Assembly: GCA_030673895.1 (NCBI GenBank)
Contig: JAUTCR010000059.1
Span: 82,972 to 146,971, forward strand
Source of the DNA: Verrucomicrobiota bacterium JB023
Lineage (GTDB): Bacteria > Verrucomicrobiota > Verrucomicrobiia > Verrucomicrobiales > Akkermansiaceae
DNA length: 64,000 bases
Reading direction: 5' to 3'
Shown here: one piece after another, positions 16,482-24,410 of the stretch
Layout: each line of letters starts with the position of its first letter
Numbering within the stretch: the first letter of the stretch is position 1
Program-made: the position numbers and the translations under genes
The notes under the pieces: generated by a model
What the model was told of the DNA's origin: nothing
Seen by the model: the letters and a program-made list of their open reading frames with translations, nothing else
Databases searched by the model: none

Positions 16482-17247
16482 ACGAAACAGGTTGTGCCCC
16501 AACCCTTTTCCTAAACCAGCCCAGCGAAATGCCAACGGAAGGCTCTGACATGTTCCCGCAATGGGCCCACTCAGCCCTTACTCCGTAGCAATTTTACTCA
16601 TCATCTCCTTTTCTATTCACTTTCGCTAGAAAATCATCAGGAACAAGCCAAGACGATCCGTCAGCTTCCCGTATCATCCGCTAATCTTACGATGACTGAA
16701 TCCTTCAAGTTCACCACCGCCGATAGCGCCCGGGACGCGCTTTCCGCAGGCCGGTGCGTGCGAACGGCTCAGCGGTCGTCGGCGGGTGAAGAGGGAGAAG
16801 CCAAAGGCCGGATCACGCCAAGAGCTGGCCTCACTGCGGAGCTGGCAAGGGTTTCTAACCAATTACTCTATCAGACCTTGGCGACCAATCCTCTTCGCCT
16901 GCACAAAGAGCTGGCTCGGCAATGGGATTACAGAGCAAGGTGGTCACCTCGGTCATCTAACATAACGATTGCCTCGTTTGAGGAATCGACGTCTTTTGAG
17001 GCTTTTCAAAGCGGCACTGATGAGCGCAATATGACCCCGTCCAGCATGGAGGAGGAATCATCCACCGCGACGCTCTTGACCATCCGCCGTCACCAGTCAC
17101 AATTGACTCTTCATGAACCCTTTCGGAACCATCATCACCTTACCTCAGCCCCTGTCGGGAGAGGACTGATGCTCCCTCGCAACCAAGTGTCTGCCACGCG
17201 AGCCAATCGAGGCGACGAACAACCCCTTTCATCCAACTGACTCATCT
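16482..17247. other. 766-bp intergenic region upstream of alanine dehydrogenase
   Basis: An open frame of 182 codons exists at 16692-17240 on the plus strand, but it has irregular composition, no signal peptide, no recognisable domain and no ribosome binding site, and I do not call it a gene. The first ~150 bp are AT-richer than the surroundings and probably hold the promoter of the divergent winged-helix gene. The last ~80 bp form two adjacent hairpins (reported separately) just upstream of ald. Confidence 0.5.
17153..17220 (+). promoter_or_regulatory. Possible structured 5' leader of ald
   Basis: Two adjoining hairpins: GGGAG (17157-17161) pairs with CTCCC about 10 nt later, and CTCGC pairs with GCGAG enclosing a smaller GTG/CAC stem. 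The segment contains GACTG, GCAACC and GCCAAT in an order that loosely recalls the SAM riboswitch clan, and a short GTCG/CGAC closing helix is possible. It ends about 28 nt before the ald start codon. No terminator or anti-terminator is evident. A riboswitch is only a hypothesis, since alanine dehydrogenase is not a usual SAM target. Confidence 0.25.
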
Positions 17248-18360
17248 ATGAAAATCGGCGTTCCTACAGAAATTAAAGCGCAAGAAAACCGCGTCTCGGT
17301 CATCCCCGCCGTGGTCAAGAACCTCGTCTCCAAGGGGCACGAGGTCTTTGTGCAGAAAGGTGCCGGAGACGGAGCTTCCTACCCGGATGAGCAGTATCAA
17401 ACGGCTGGTGCCAAAATTGTCGCGACCGCGGAAGACGTCTTTGCAGAAGGCGAACTCATTGTGAAGGTCAAGGAACCCCAGCCTTCTGAAATTGCGATGC
17501 TCAATGAATCGCACACCCTTTTCACTTACCTGCACCTCGCCGCTTCCCAAACCCTGACTGAAGGATTGGTGAAGAGCGGGTGCACTTCGATTGCCTATGA
17601 GACCGTCAAGGTTGGCAATCATCTGCCGCTCCTCGAGCCGATGTCGGAAATCGCGGGGCGGATGGCTTCCATCGTTGGTTCCTATCATCTGGCCAACCAT
17701 CGGGGAGGCCGGGGAGTTCTCCTGGGAGGTGTTCCCGGAGTCGCCCCGGGCCGTGTTGTCGTCATCGGAGGGGGAACCGCTGGCGTTAATGCGGCTCGGG
17801 TTGCGGCCGGGATCGGGGCGGATGTCACCATTCTCGAGATCGATATGGAGCGGATGCGATTCCTGGACATCACCATGTCAGGCACCCGCACCCTGTTCTC
17901 TAATGAGGCCAATCTGGCCGATCTTTTGCCCCGCGTGGATCTCGTTATCGGCGCGGTCCTCATCCCTGGTGCCGCCGCGCCGAAGCTGATTACCCGCGAG
18001 ATGCTCCGCCTGCTCCAGCCTGGCTCGGTCCTTGTCGATATTGCCGTCGATCAAGGCGGATGCGCGGAAACCACCCGCCCCACGACTCACGATAATCCCA
18101 CCTACGTGGAAGAAGATGTTCTGCACTACTGCGTCGCCAATATGCCCGGCGCCTATGCGAGGACATCCACCCAGGCTCTCAATAACGTGACCGAGCGGTA
18201 CATCCTCTCCATCGCCTCAGACGGACCTCTCGAAGCCATGCGGAAGAACAAGCCTCTCGCCGATGGCTTGAGCACGCATGCCGGACAATTGACCTCGGAA
18301 CCTGTCGGCACGGCACACAACATGCCCTTCGTCACGGCTGACCAAGTCCTCGCGGGTTGA
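17248..18360 (+). CDS. ald: Alanine dehydrogenase
   Basis: 370 residues, the standard length. Catalyses the reversible NAD-dependent conversion of L-alanine and pyruvate plus ammonia. The N-terminus [18 protein letters not shown] carries the catalytic-domain signature with Arg near position 15; VKVKEPQ supplies the substrate-binding Lys and YLHLAAS the catalytic His. The NAD-binding Rossmann motif is [18 protein letters not shown] (~residue 170), and [18 protein letters not shown] (~300) is the second hallmark. The family also contains pyridine nucleotide transhydrogenase alpha subunits, but these have a different C-terminus. A clear terminator follows. It is probably monocistronic with a long leader. 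Confidence 0.96.
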   Translation: MKIGVPTEIKAQENRVSVIPAVVKNLVSKGHEVFVQKGAGDGASYPDEQYQTAGAKIVATAEDVFAEGELIVKVKEPQPSEIAMLNESHTLFTYLHLAASQTLTEGLVKSGCTSIAYETVKVGNHLPLLEPMSEIAGRMASIVGSYHLANHRGGRGVLLGGVPGVAPGRVVVIGGGTAGVNAARVAAGIGADVTILEIDMERMRFLDITMSGTRTLFSNEANLADLLPRVDLVIGAVLIPGAAAPKLITREMLRLLQPGSVLVDIAVDQGGCAETTRPTTHDNPTYVEEDVLHYCVANMPGAYARTSTQALNNVTERYILSIASDGPLEAMRKNKPLADGLSTHAGQLTSEPVGTAHNMPFVTADQVLAG

Positions 18361-18408
18361 GGCCTAGCAAGGCCTTGGATTCATCGCTCGCACCCGACTG
18401 ACCTGCCG

Positions 18409-18438
18409 AGGGAGACATCATGTCTCCCTTGTTTTATT
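18409..18438 (+). terminator. Rho-independent terminator of ald
   Basis: 9-bp perfect stem AGGGAGACA (18409-18417) / TGTCTCCCT (18421-18429), TCA loop, then TGTTTTATT. It lies about 50 bp after the ald stop and before engB. Confidence 0.9.
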
Positions 18439-18516
18439 AGGCCATCGAGCTCTTGTGAGTGGGAAAGGCACCCTTGACGAGATCCATCCCTCGCTTGACT
18501 CTGTCCCTCGCTACCC

Positions 18517-19119
18517 ATGCAGATCAGCCAAACATCCTTCGTCCTCTCCGCACCCGACCTTGAGTCTTGCCCCGAGACTCCCTTGCCCGAGGTCGCCTTC
18601 ATCGGCCGGTCGAACGTTGGGAAATCGTCGCTCCTCAACATGCTGACCAACCGCAAGGATCTGGCCAAGACCTCGTCCCGCCCGGGCCATACCGAGCTTC
18701 TGAACTACTTCTTCGTCCCCCCAAAGTCCGGCCACTTGGTGGACCTTCCGGGCTACGGCTATGCCAGCCGTTCCAAGGAGCACCGCGACCGCTTCACTGA
18801 CCTGATTCAGAGCTACTTCACTGGTCGCGAGAACCTCGCCCACACCTTCATCCTCATCGACAGCAAGATTTCCCTGCAGCAGATCGACCTTGATTTCATC
18901 CTCTGGCTCGCCGACCTCGGACGACCCCATTCCCTGCTCTTCACGAAGACCGACCGGCTCAAGAAGACCCCGCTCGCAAAGAACATCGCCAAGATTGAGG
19001 CCGACTTATCCGAGCATTACAATCCCCTCCCCGAGCGCATCCTCACCTCGTCAAAAACAGGCACCGGCAAGAGCGAAATCCTCGCCGCCATCCGGGACGC
19101 CTTCGCGGCGAGCCGGTAA
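18517..19119 (+). CDS. engB: Ribosome biogenesis GTPase EngB (YihA/YsxC)
   Basis: 200 residues, normal for the family. Essential GTPase in many bacteria, acting in assembly of the 50S subunit. The G motifs are in order: G1 GRSNVGKSS (residues about 29-37), G2 region TSSRPGHTE, G3 DLPGYGYA (~72), G4 TKTDRL (~142) and a G5-like TSSKTG (~183). The pre-G1 segment PLPEVAFIGRSNVGKSSL is strongly conserved in EngB. It begins after the ald terminator and is followed by a convergent small exported-protein gene. Confidence 0.96.
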   Translation: MQISQTSFVLSAPDLESCPETPLPEVAFIGRSNVGKSSLLNMLTNRKDLAKTSSRPGHTELLNYFFVPPKSGHLVDLPGYGYASRSKEHRDRFTDLIQSYFTGRENLAHTFILIDSKISLQQIDLDFILWLADLGRPHSLLFTKTDRLKKTPLAKNIAKIEADLSEHYNPLPERILTSSKTGTGKSEILAAIRDAFAASR

Positions 19120-19154
19120 CCTTAGTCCCCTCGCGCTCAGGACTGGGCATCGTG

Positions 19155-19592
19155 CTAGATCTCATAATCGAGCGAGCACCCGATGGTGATTCGCGGCGTC
19201 AAGGAGCCATCGGTCTCCCTCGGATCGGTGGCTTCCAGAACGGCTCCGAATCGGCTGCGATAGCTATTCTCATCCTTCTCCAGCACCTTCTCGCTGTCAG
19301 GAATCATCCAGAGCCGGAATTCCTTCGCCCCAGCATTCAGCACCAAAAAATAGACTCCGTTCGCCTGATCGCGAACGACACTCTGAAAGGTCATTTCATC
19401 CTCGCTGATTCGGTAACTCTCTCCATCGATGGTCAGCGCGACGGAACGAACTAGGCCGTCGATATCACCGACCAAAATCTCGATCTCAGTGCGACCGGAC
19501 TCGGTCTTGCCACGAATCACAGCATCGGCGCTACCAGCGCGCACCGTCAAAAGGGAGAGAAAGAAAACAGCAAACCCGAGGAATCTGATCAT
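19155..19592 (-). CDS. Small exported protein of unknown function
   Basis: 145 residues with a clear signal peptide (MIRFLGFAVFFLSLLTVRAG). The mature part is acidic and predicted beta-rich (RTEIEILVGDIDGLVRSVAL, YFLVLNAGAKEFRLWMIPD) and ends in ITIGCSLDYEI. I do not recognise a family. It is convergent with engB (36 bp apart) and divergent from the ASH-repeat protein gene. Codon usage looks like that of its neighbours, so it is likely a real gene. Confidence 0.7.
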   Translation of the reverse strand: MIRFLGFAVFFLSLLTVRAGSADAVIRGKTESGRTEIEILVGDIDGLVRSVALTIDGESYRISEDEMTFQSVVRDQANGVYFLVLNAGAKEFRLWMIPDSEKVLEKDENSYRSRFGAVLEATDPRETDGSLTPRITIGCSLDYEI

Positions 19593-19716
19593 TCCGCAAG
19601 CTAGCTTCCTCGCTGCCCGAGGGAAGCCTTAAAGCTCGGTTGTCCGGAGGTCATCAAGAGGTGGTCTGACGAAATTTTTTTCCTTCGACCAGTAACCTTC
19701 ACGAGAAGAGTCCGTG

Positions 19717-19742
19717 GAATGGGGTGGAAAACGACCCCATTC
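19717..19742 (+). promoter_or_regulatory. Hairpin directly before the start codon of the ASH-repeat protein
   Basis: Perfect 9-bp arms GAATGGGGT (19717-19725) and ACCCCATTC (19734-19742) with an 8-nt loop, ending 5 nt before the ATG at 19748. In mRNA this would cover the ribosome binding region, and the loop is purine-rich (GGAAAACG), so the Shine-Dalgarno-like GGAAA could be presented in or hidden by the loop. A translation-control role is inference. Confidence 0.45.
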
Positions 19743-19747
19743 ATCCC

Positions 19748-22700
19748 ATGAACTTAAAAACAACGCTCATCACCTTAATCGCTGCTCTCGCTGCCAGCCT
19801 TTCCGCACAGGAGATTTCTGTCCGGGGAGGCAATGGACTCGACCTCTTCATCGCCAGTGGCGACACCAGCCCAAGGTCGGCCGATGGAACCGACTTTGGC
19901 TCAACCAATGTCACCGGCGGAGCCATCGAACGCACCTTCCGCATCCGGAACTTGCAACCATCGGACGGCTTTCCCTTCACCGGCGACCTCACCGTTTTAA
20001 TTACCGAGAACTCCAGCCACTTCAGCATCACAGCGGCACCCCTCTTTCCCATCGCGGAAGATAGCTTCGCCGACTTCACGATACGCTACGACCCGACGAG
20101 CACAGGCACACACACCGCAACCATCTCGATTGCCAATAATGATCCCGATGGAAATGAGAACCCCTACACCTTTCGAGTCACCGGAGCCGGAGTGGGAGTT
20201 CCGGAAATTTCGGTCTTCGGTAGCCCGAACTTGTTAGGTGATGGCGATCCGATCTCCGATGGCCAAACCACGACCAGTACCAGCGAGGGGACAAACTTCG
20301 GAACAGTCGACGCCCTCGGTATCGACGTCAGCAAGACCTTTCGCATCAGGAATACAGGCACTGGCACCTTGACCTTATCGTATTCCGATAACTCGAACGA
20401 GTTCACCGCATCAGGACTCTCCTCCTCCATTGCTCCAGGTTCTTTCGACGACTTCACCATCACCTTCAATCCCCGGCAAAGCGGCACTAGAACCGCGACG
20501 GTCTCTCTCACCACCAATGACTCGAACGAAAACCCCTTCACCTTCGCTCTGCGCGGGCTCGCGCAAGCACCGGAAATTCAAGTTCGTAATGAAGGAGACA
20601 CCCTCAACATCAATGATGGGGACACCACCCCGAACACAGTCGATGGGACAGACTTTGGCAGCGTTCTCGTTACGGCAGGTGCCGTAGAAAGAGTCTTCCG
20701 AATCGAAAACCAAGGTTCCTCCAGCGGTCTCCTATTCGCGACGGGACTCACCGTCGACATCAGTGACAGCTCCAGCCAATTCACCGTTCTCGATGATCCC
20801 TTGTTCGCAATTCCCCCGGGAGGTTTTCACGAGTTCCGGATCCTCTTCAATCCTAGCGTCCCCGGCACCCACGATGCCACCATCACCCTGACCCACAACG
20901 ATCCCGACGGCGACGAAAACCCCTACACTTTCAGGGTCACCGGCGTTGGCGTGGGCAGTCCCGAGATACAGGTATTCGGTAGTCCCAATCTCATCAGCGA
21001 TGGCGACCCGATCATCGACGGACAAACCTCGGTCGACCAATCCGAGGGCACCGACTTCGGAACGGTTGATGCCCTGGCCCTCATCGACGCAACCAGAACC
21101 TTCCGCATCCGGAACACCGGCTCCGCTCCTCTGACGATTGGCTACTCGGACGACTCTGACGAGTTCACCGCATCGGGGGTCGCGCCGACTATCTCGCCGG
21201 GTTCCTTCGACGACTTCACCATCACCTTCAATCCGCAACAAAGCGGAACCCGGACCGCGACGGTATCGCTCAATACAAACGACTCCAACGAGGATCCCTT
21301 CACCTTCACTCTGCGGGGATTCGCACAAGCACCGGAAATCCAAGTCCGCGACGAAGGCGACACGCTGAGCATCAATGATGGCGATAGCATCCCTTCCTCC
21401 GCGGATGGAACCGACTTCGGAAGCCGGGACTTGGCAGAGCTGCCCCGCGACCACGTCTTCCGGATTGAGAACCAAGGCTCCTCAAGCGGTCTTCTACTGC
21501 CCGCCACTCCGCTCACGGTCACTCTCTCGGAGGACTCACCCCATTTTTCCATCGTATCCGCCCCACCTCTTCCCATCCCAGCCGGCGGCTTTGCCGAATT
21601 CACCGTCCGCTACCACCCCACTTCCACCGGCCTTCACGAGGCCACCATCACTCTTCGTCACAACGATCCCGATGGGGGTGAGGATCCCTACAACTTCTCG
21701 GTGCAAGGTGAAGCCACCGGAGAATCCGAGATCGCGGTCTTCGTCAATCCGCTTCTCCTCCTCGATGGCGAAGCTCTGTCTAACAACGCCGCTACGAGTT
21801 CTCTCACCGGCACCGATTTTGGCATCGTTGATGCCCTCTTTCCCATCGACAAATTCATCACCTTCCGGGTGAAGAACCTGGGTTCTATCCCTCTAACAAC
21901 CGGACCCATCTCGGTATCAGGCGACCGCAACCACTTCGACATCTCCGAACCCTTGTCCTCATCCATCCCTGCGGGAGGTTTCGATGATTTCACCATCACC
22001 TTCGATCCCGTGGCCAGTGGTCAACTGAGTGCGACCCTTTCCATTCCGAACAACGATCCGGATGGCAACGAGGACCCCTTTCTCATTAACCTGACAGGCT
22101 TTGCCCGTGCTCCCGAGATCGAGGTCGCGGGAGGCCAGCTCTTTGAGCATGTCATCCGCCATGGAGACCTCACCCCTCGTCCGGAGGATAATACCGATTT
22201 TGGCACGACCAACGTGACGGGCGGAGCCATCGAGAACACCTTCCGCATTCTCAATCTGGAAGAACCCGACGGCGTCCCCGGCAGCGGCACGTTGACCGTG
22301 CTCAGCGTGACTGTCGATGACCCCAATTTCTCCGTAGCCTTCCCTCCTTTGCCCGTCTTCCCCTTGGTCATCGATGAGCAAGCGGTCGGCGAGATTCGCC
22401 TCCGTTTCGATCCCCTCACGCCGGGGACTCACACCGCCAACGTCACCATCGTTCATAATGATCCCGATGGCTTCGAGTCTCCTTACACCTTTCAAATTCG
22501 TGGAGTCGCGGACGAGCCTATCCTGTCGGTCTTCGGTGGTCGCGGAGGGAGCATCGAGCTCCTCGATGATGCTCCCGCGCGAGGAGAATCAGGTACTATC
22601 TTTCCGGTAGTTGAGTTTAGCGACGCTCCCGGAGCGCCCCTGACGTTTACAATCCGCAATGCCGGCCTCGACGATCTCCTCTGCTCCTACACCCCAACAA

Positions 22701-23482
22701 TTCCCGAGTTCAGGGTCGATACCAGGACAACCCGCGTTCTCCCCGGCGAGAGCGAAGCCTTTGAGGTGAGCTTCGAACCCACGCGTCCGGGGGAATATGA
22801 AGGGAGTATTGCCATCATCAGCAACGACATCGATCAATCCCCCTTCTTCATCAACCTTCGCGCCGAGTCCACTGCGCCCGCTATCGAAGTCTTCGGTGGA
22901 GCTTCCCTTGATCTTCCGCTCGGTAATGGAGCGACCGCTACCTCTCCTGAAACGGGCACCGACTTGGGCGAGCTTGAGCAGAATGCGGAGGCAGTGACCC
23001 GCTCCTTCCTGGTGAAGAATTCCGGCAACAGCGACCTCGCCATCACGAGTATCGCCTGCGACCATCCAGCCTTTCCGATCTCCTCCCCGCCCGGAACTCT
23101 CGCCCCCGATGGCGGTGGCAAGTTCAACCTCACCTTCTCACCCGAAGAAATTGGTGAGCAGCTCGCTACGGTCACTCTCGTAACCAACGATCCGCTGAGT
23201 TCCCCGTTCACATTCACGGTGAAGGGCGAGGTTCTCCCCCCTCAGCTCACTCACCAAAAGCTTATCCAATCCTTCTCCTTCTCGAATGAGCAAAAGGAAC
23301 TGATCTTTCGCCCCCAAACCGGGAAGACCTACTGCGTGACCACCTCGGTCGACGGTCAAGTCTGGCTTGAGGTTGACGGTCTCACCGGCTTGAGCGGAGA
23401 AGAGGACATTCAGGTAGACCTCTCCGGATTCCAACCTTCTCCGGAATCTCCCACCCGATTTTTCCGAGTGGAAGAAGAGTGA
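19748..23482 (+). CDS. Giant secreted protein with tandem ASH (choice-of-anchor D) repeats
   Basis: 1244 residues from the ATG at 19748, which yields a signal peptide (MNLKTTLITLIAALAASLSA). The rest is built of about ten ~110-residue ASH/choice-of-anchor D domains, each with an EISV.GG start, FRIRN or FRIENQGS, FTITFNPxxSGTxTATV, and NDPDGNENPYTFRVTG. Domains alternate in two types, and the pair is repeated with a ~762-bp period at DNA level. The C-terminus (VDGQVWLEVDGLTG...FFRVEE) matches a tail common in Verrucomicrobiota surface proteins. Probably an extracellular adhesion or scaffold protein. No PEP-CTERM or LPXTG anchor is visible. Confidence 0.88.
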   Translation: MNLKTTLITLIAALAASLSAQEISVRGGNGLDLFIASGDTSPRSADGTDFGSTNVTGGAIERTFRIRNLQPSDGFPFTGDLTVLITENSSHFSITAAPLFPIAEDSFADFTIRYDPTSTGTHTATISIANNDPDGNENPYTFRVTGAGVGVPEISVFGSPNLLGDGDPISDGQTTTSTSEGTNFGTVDALGIDVSKTFRIRNTGTGTLTLSYSDNSNEFTASGLSSSIAPGSFDDFTITFNPRQSGTRTATVSLTTNDSNENPFTFALRGLAQAPEIQVRNEGDTLNINDGDTTPNTVDGTDFGSVLVTAGAVERVFRIENQGSSSGLLFATGLTVDISDSSSQFTVLDDPLFAIPPGGFHEFRILFNPSVPGTHDATITLTHNDPDGDENPYTFRVTGVGVGSPEIQVFGSPNLISDGDPIIDGQTSVDQSEGTDFGTVDALALIDATRTFRIRNTGSAPLTIGYSDDSDEFTASGVAPTISPGSFDDFTITFNPQQSGTRTATVSLNTNDSNEDPFTFTLRGFAQAPEIQVRDEGDTLSINDGDSIPSSADGTDFGSRDLAELPRDHVFRIENQGSSSGLLLPATPLTVTLSEDSPHFSIVSAPPLPIPAGGFAEFTVRYHPTSTGLHEATITLRHNDPDGGEDPYNFSVQGEATGESEIAVFVNPLLLLDGEALSNNAATSSLTGTDFGIVDALFPIDKFITFRVKNLGSIPLTTGPISVSGDRNHFDISEPLSSSIPAGGFDDFTITFDPVASGQLSATLSIPNNDPDGNEDPFLINLTGFARAPEIEVAGGQLFEHVIRHGDLTPRPEDNTDFGTTNVTGGAIENTFRILNLEEPDGVPGSGTLTVLSVTVDDPNFSVAFPPLPVFPLVIDEQAVGEIRLRFDPLTPGTHTANVTIVHNDPDGFESPYTFQIRGVADEPILSVFGGRGGSIELLDDAPARGESGTIFPVVEFSDAPGAPLTFTIRNAGLDDLLCSYTPTIPEFRVDTRTTRVLPGESEAFEVSFEPTRPGEYEGSIAIISNDIDQSPFFINLRAESTAPAIEVFGGASLDLPLGNGATATSPETGTDLGELEQNAEAVTRSFLVKNSGNSDLAITSIACDHPAFPISSPPGTLAPDGGGKFNLTFSPEEIGEQLATVTLVTNDPLSSPFTFTVKGEVLPPQLTHQKLIQSFSFSNEQKELIFRPQTGKTYCVTTSVDGQVWLEVDGLTGLSGEEDIQVDLSGFQPSPESPTRFFRVEEE
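20210..21720 (+). repeat. Long-period (~762 bp) internal duplication in the ASH-repeat gene
   Basis: Corresponding segments recur one two-domain unit apart, for example TCGGTAG.CC near 20217 and near 20980, and GCACCGGAAAT near 20570 and near 21333. The copies have drifted mostly at third codon positions, indicating duplication followed by purifying selection rather than a recent event. Confidence 0.7.
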
Positions 23483-23633
23483 CCCTTTCCGTCGCCAATC
23501 CCCTTGACCGGCCGCTGCTCTTCGATTGAATGGCAGCGGTCGGCATCGTTTCCGGCCGAGTGAGCCCCTCCACCAAATGACCGCTCCGTTCCAGAGCCCG
23601 GCAAGCGGATTTCGCTGCAACTCAGGGCGAATC

Positions 23634-24362
23634 TCAAGCTCGCTCCAGCACCGCGCGAACGAAGCGCAGTTCATCTTCAAGCTCGTCCTGTCCATCGACC
23701 GTTTCCGCCACCGCCTGTTCGAAGTGGCTCCGGTAACGCTCGCGAAAGCGAAAAATTGCCACCTTCACCGCGCTTTCCCGCAGCCCAAGGGCAGCGCCCA
23801 CTTCCCTCAACTTGCTCCCCGCATCACCCTGCAGGAACGGGACAAAGGCCTCGAACAACTCGCCCTTGCCGTTCCTACGATAATCATCCTCCAATCGTAC
23901 CATGGCTTCATCCATCAATTGCCAGACCCATTGCCGCTCGAAGGCCTCCGCCGGTGTCTCCTCAGAGTCTGTGAGCGTGTCGTCAATGCCCTCGCCGTTG
24001 ACGGGCAAGAACGAGATCGTCCCGCCACGTTTGGCCGCACTCTCCTTCCTCGCCTGATCGATGAGGAAGTTCTTCAAAGCAGCGAGAAGATAAGATCGCA
24101 ATCGCCCGCCACCCTCCCGTATCGAGAGGAAACTGTCCTTCGCCAGAAGCGCGGCGAGAAAATCCTGAGTCAGATCCTCCGCTGCTTCGCGGCTGCGCCC
24201 ATTCCGCCGCACGAAAGCATACAGCGGAGCCCAATAGCTACGGCATATCTCGTCCAATGCCCGGTCCGCCCGACTACTGCCTGTGGAGCCCGCCGCCCGC
24301 ACCAGGCTCCAGCGCGTCTCAGGAAATCTGGCCTGAATCCGACTCTCGGGCTCATCCCTCAT
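23634..24362 (-). CDS. ECF-type RNA polymerase sigma factor (PVC-group type)
   Basis: 242 residues. It opens with the FPETRWSLVRAA motif typical of ECF groups common in Planctomycetes and Verrucomicrobiota. Region 2 includes YWAPLYAFVRRNGRSREAAE and DLTQDFLAALL with the core-binding DLTQ motif. Region 4 near residues 180-225 (REVGAALGLRESAVKVAIFR) forms the -35-binding helix-turn-helix. It is divergent from the Ser/Thr kinase gene with 48 bp between start codons. In related ECF groups the neighbouring protein kinase regulates the sigma factor, so coupled function is likely though not proven here. Confidence 0.92.
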   Translation of the reverse strand: MRDEPESRIQARFPETRWSLVRAAGSTGSSRADRALDEICRSYWAPLYAFVRRNGRSREAAEDLTQDFLAALLAKDSFLSIREGGGRLRSYLLAALKNFLIDQARKESAAKRGGTISFLPVNGEGIDDTLTDSEETPAEAFERQWVWQLMDEAMVRLEDDYRRNGKGELFEAFVPFLQGDAGSKLREVGAALGLRESAVKVAIFRFRERYRSHFEQAVAETVDGQDELEDELRFVRAVLERA

Positions 24363-24410
24363 CGTGCGTCATCCTCCTTATTGGGCGGCTAAACTCAATT
24401 CTGAAATCCC

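Noticed and set aside
16692..17240. 182-codon plus-strand open frame upstream of ald
   Set aside because: No ribosome binding site, signal peptide or domain; amino-acid composition (many Ser, Thr, Arg, few hydrophobic segments) looks random, and its end overlaps the structured leader. Kept as intergenic.
23490..23550. Inverted repeat GCCGCTGC/GCAGCGG after the ASH-repeat gene as a terminator
   Set aside because: Stem has a wobble, a 13-nt loop and no T-run on either strand.
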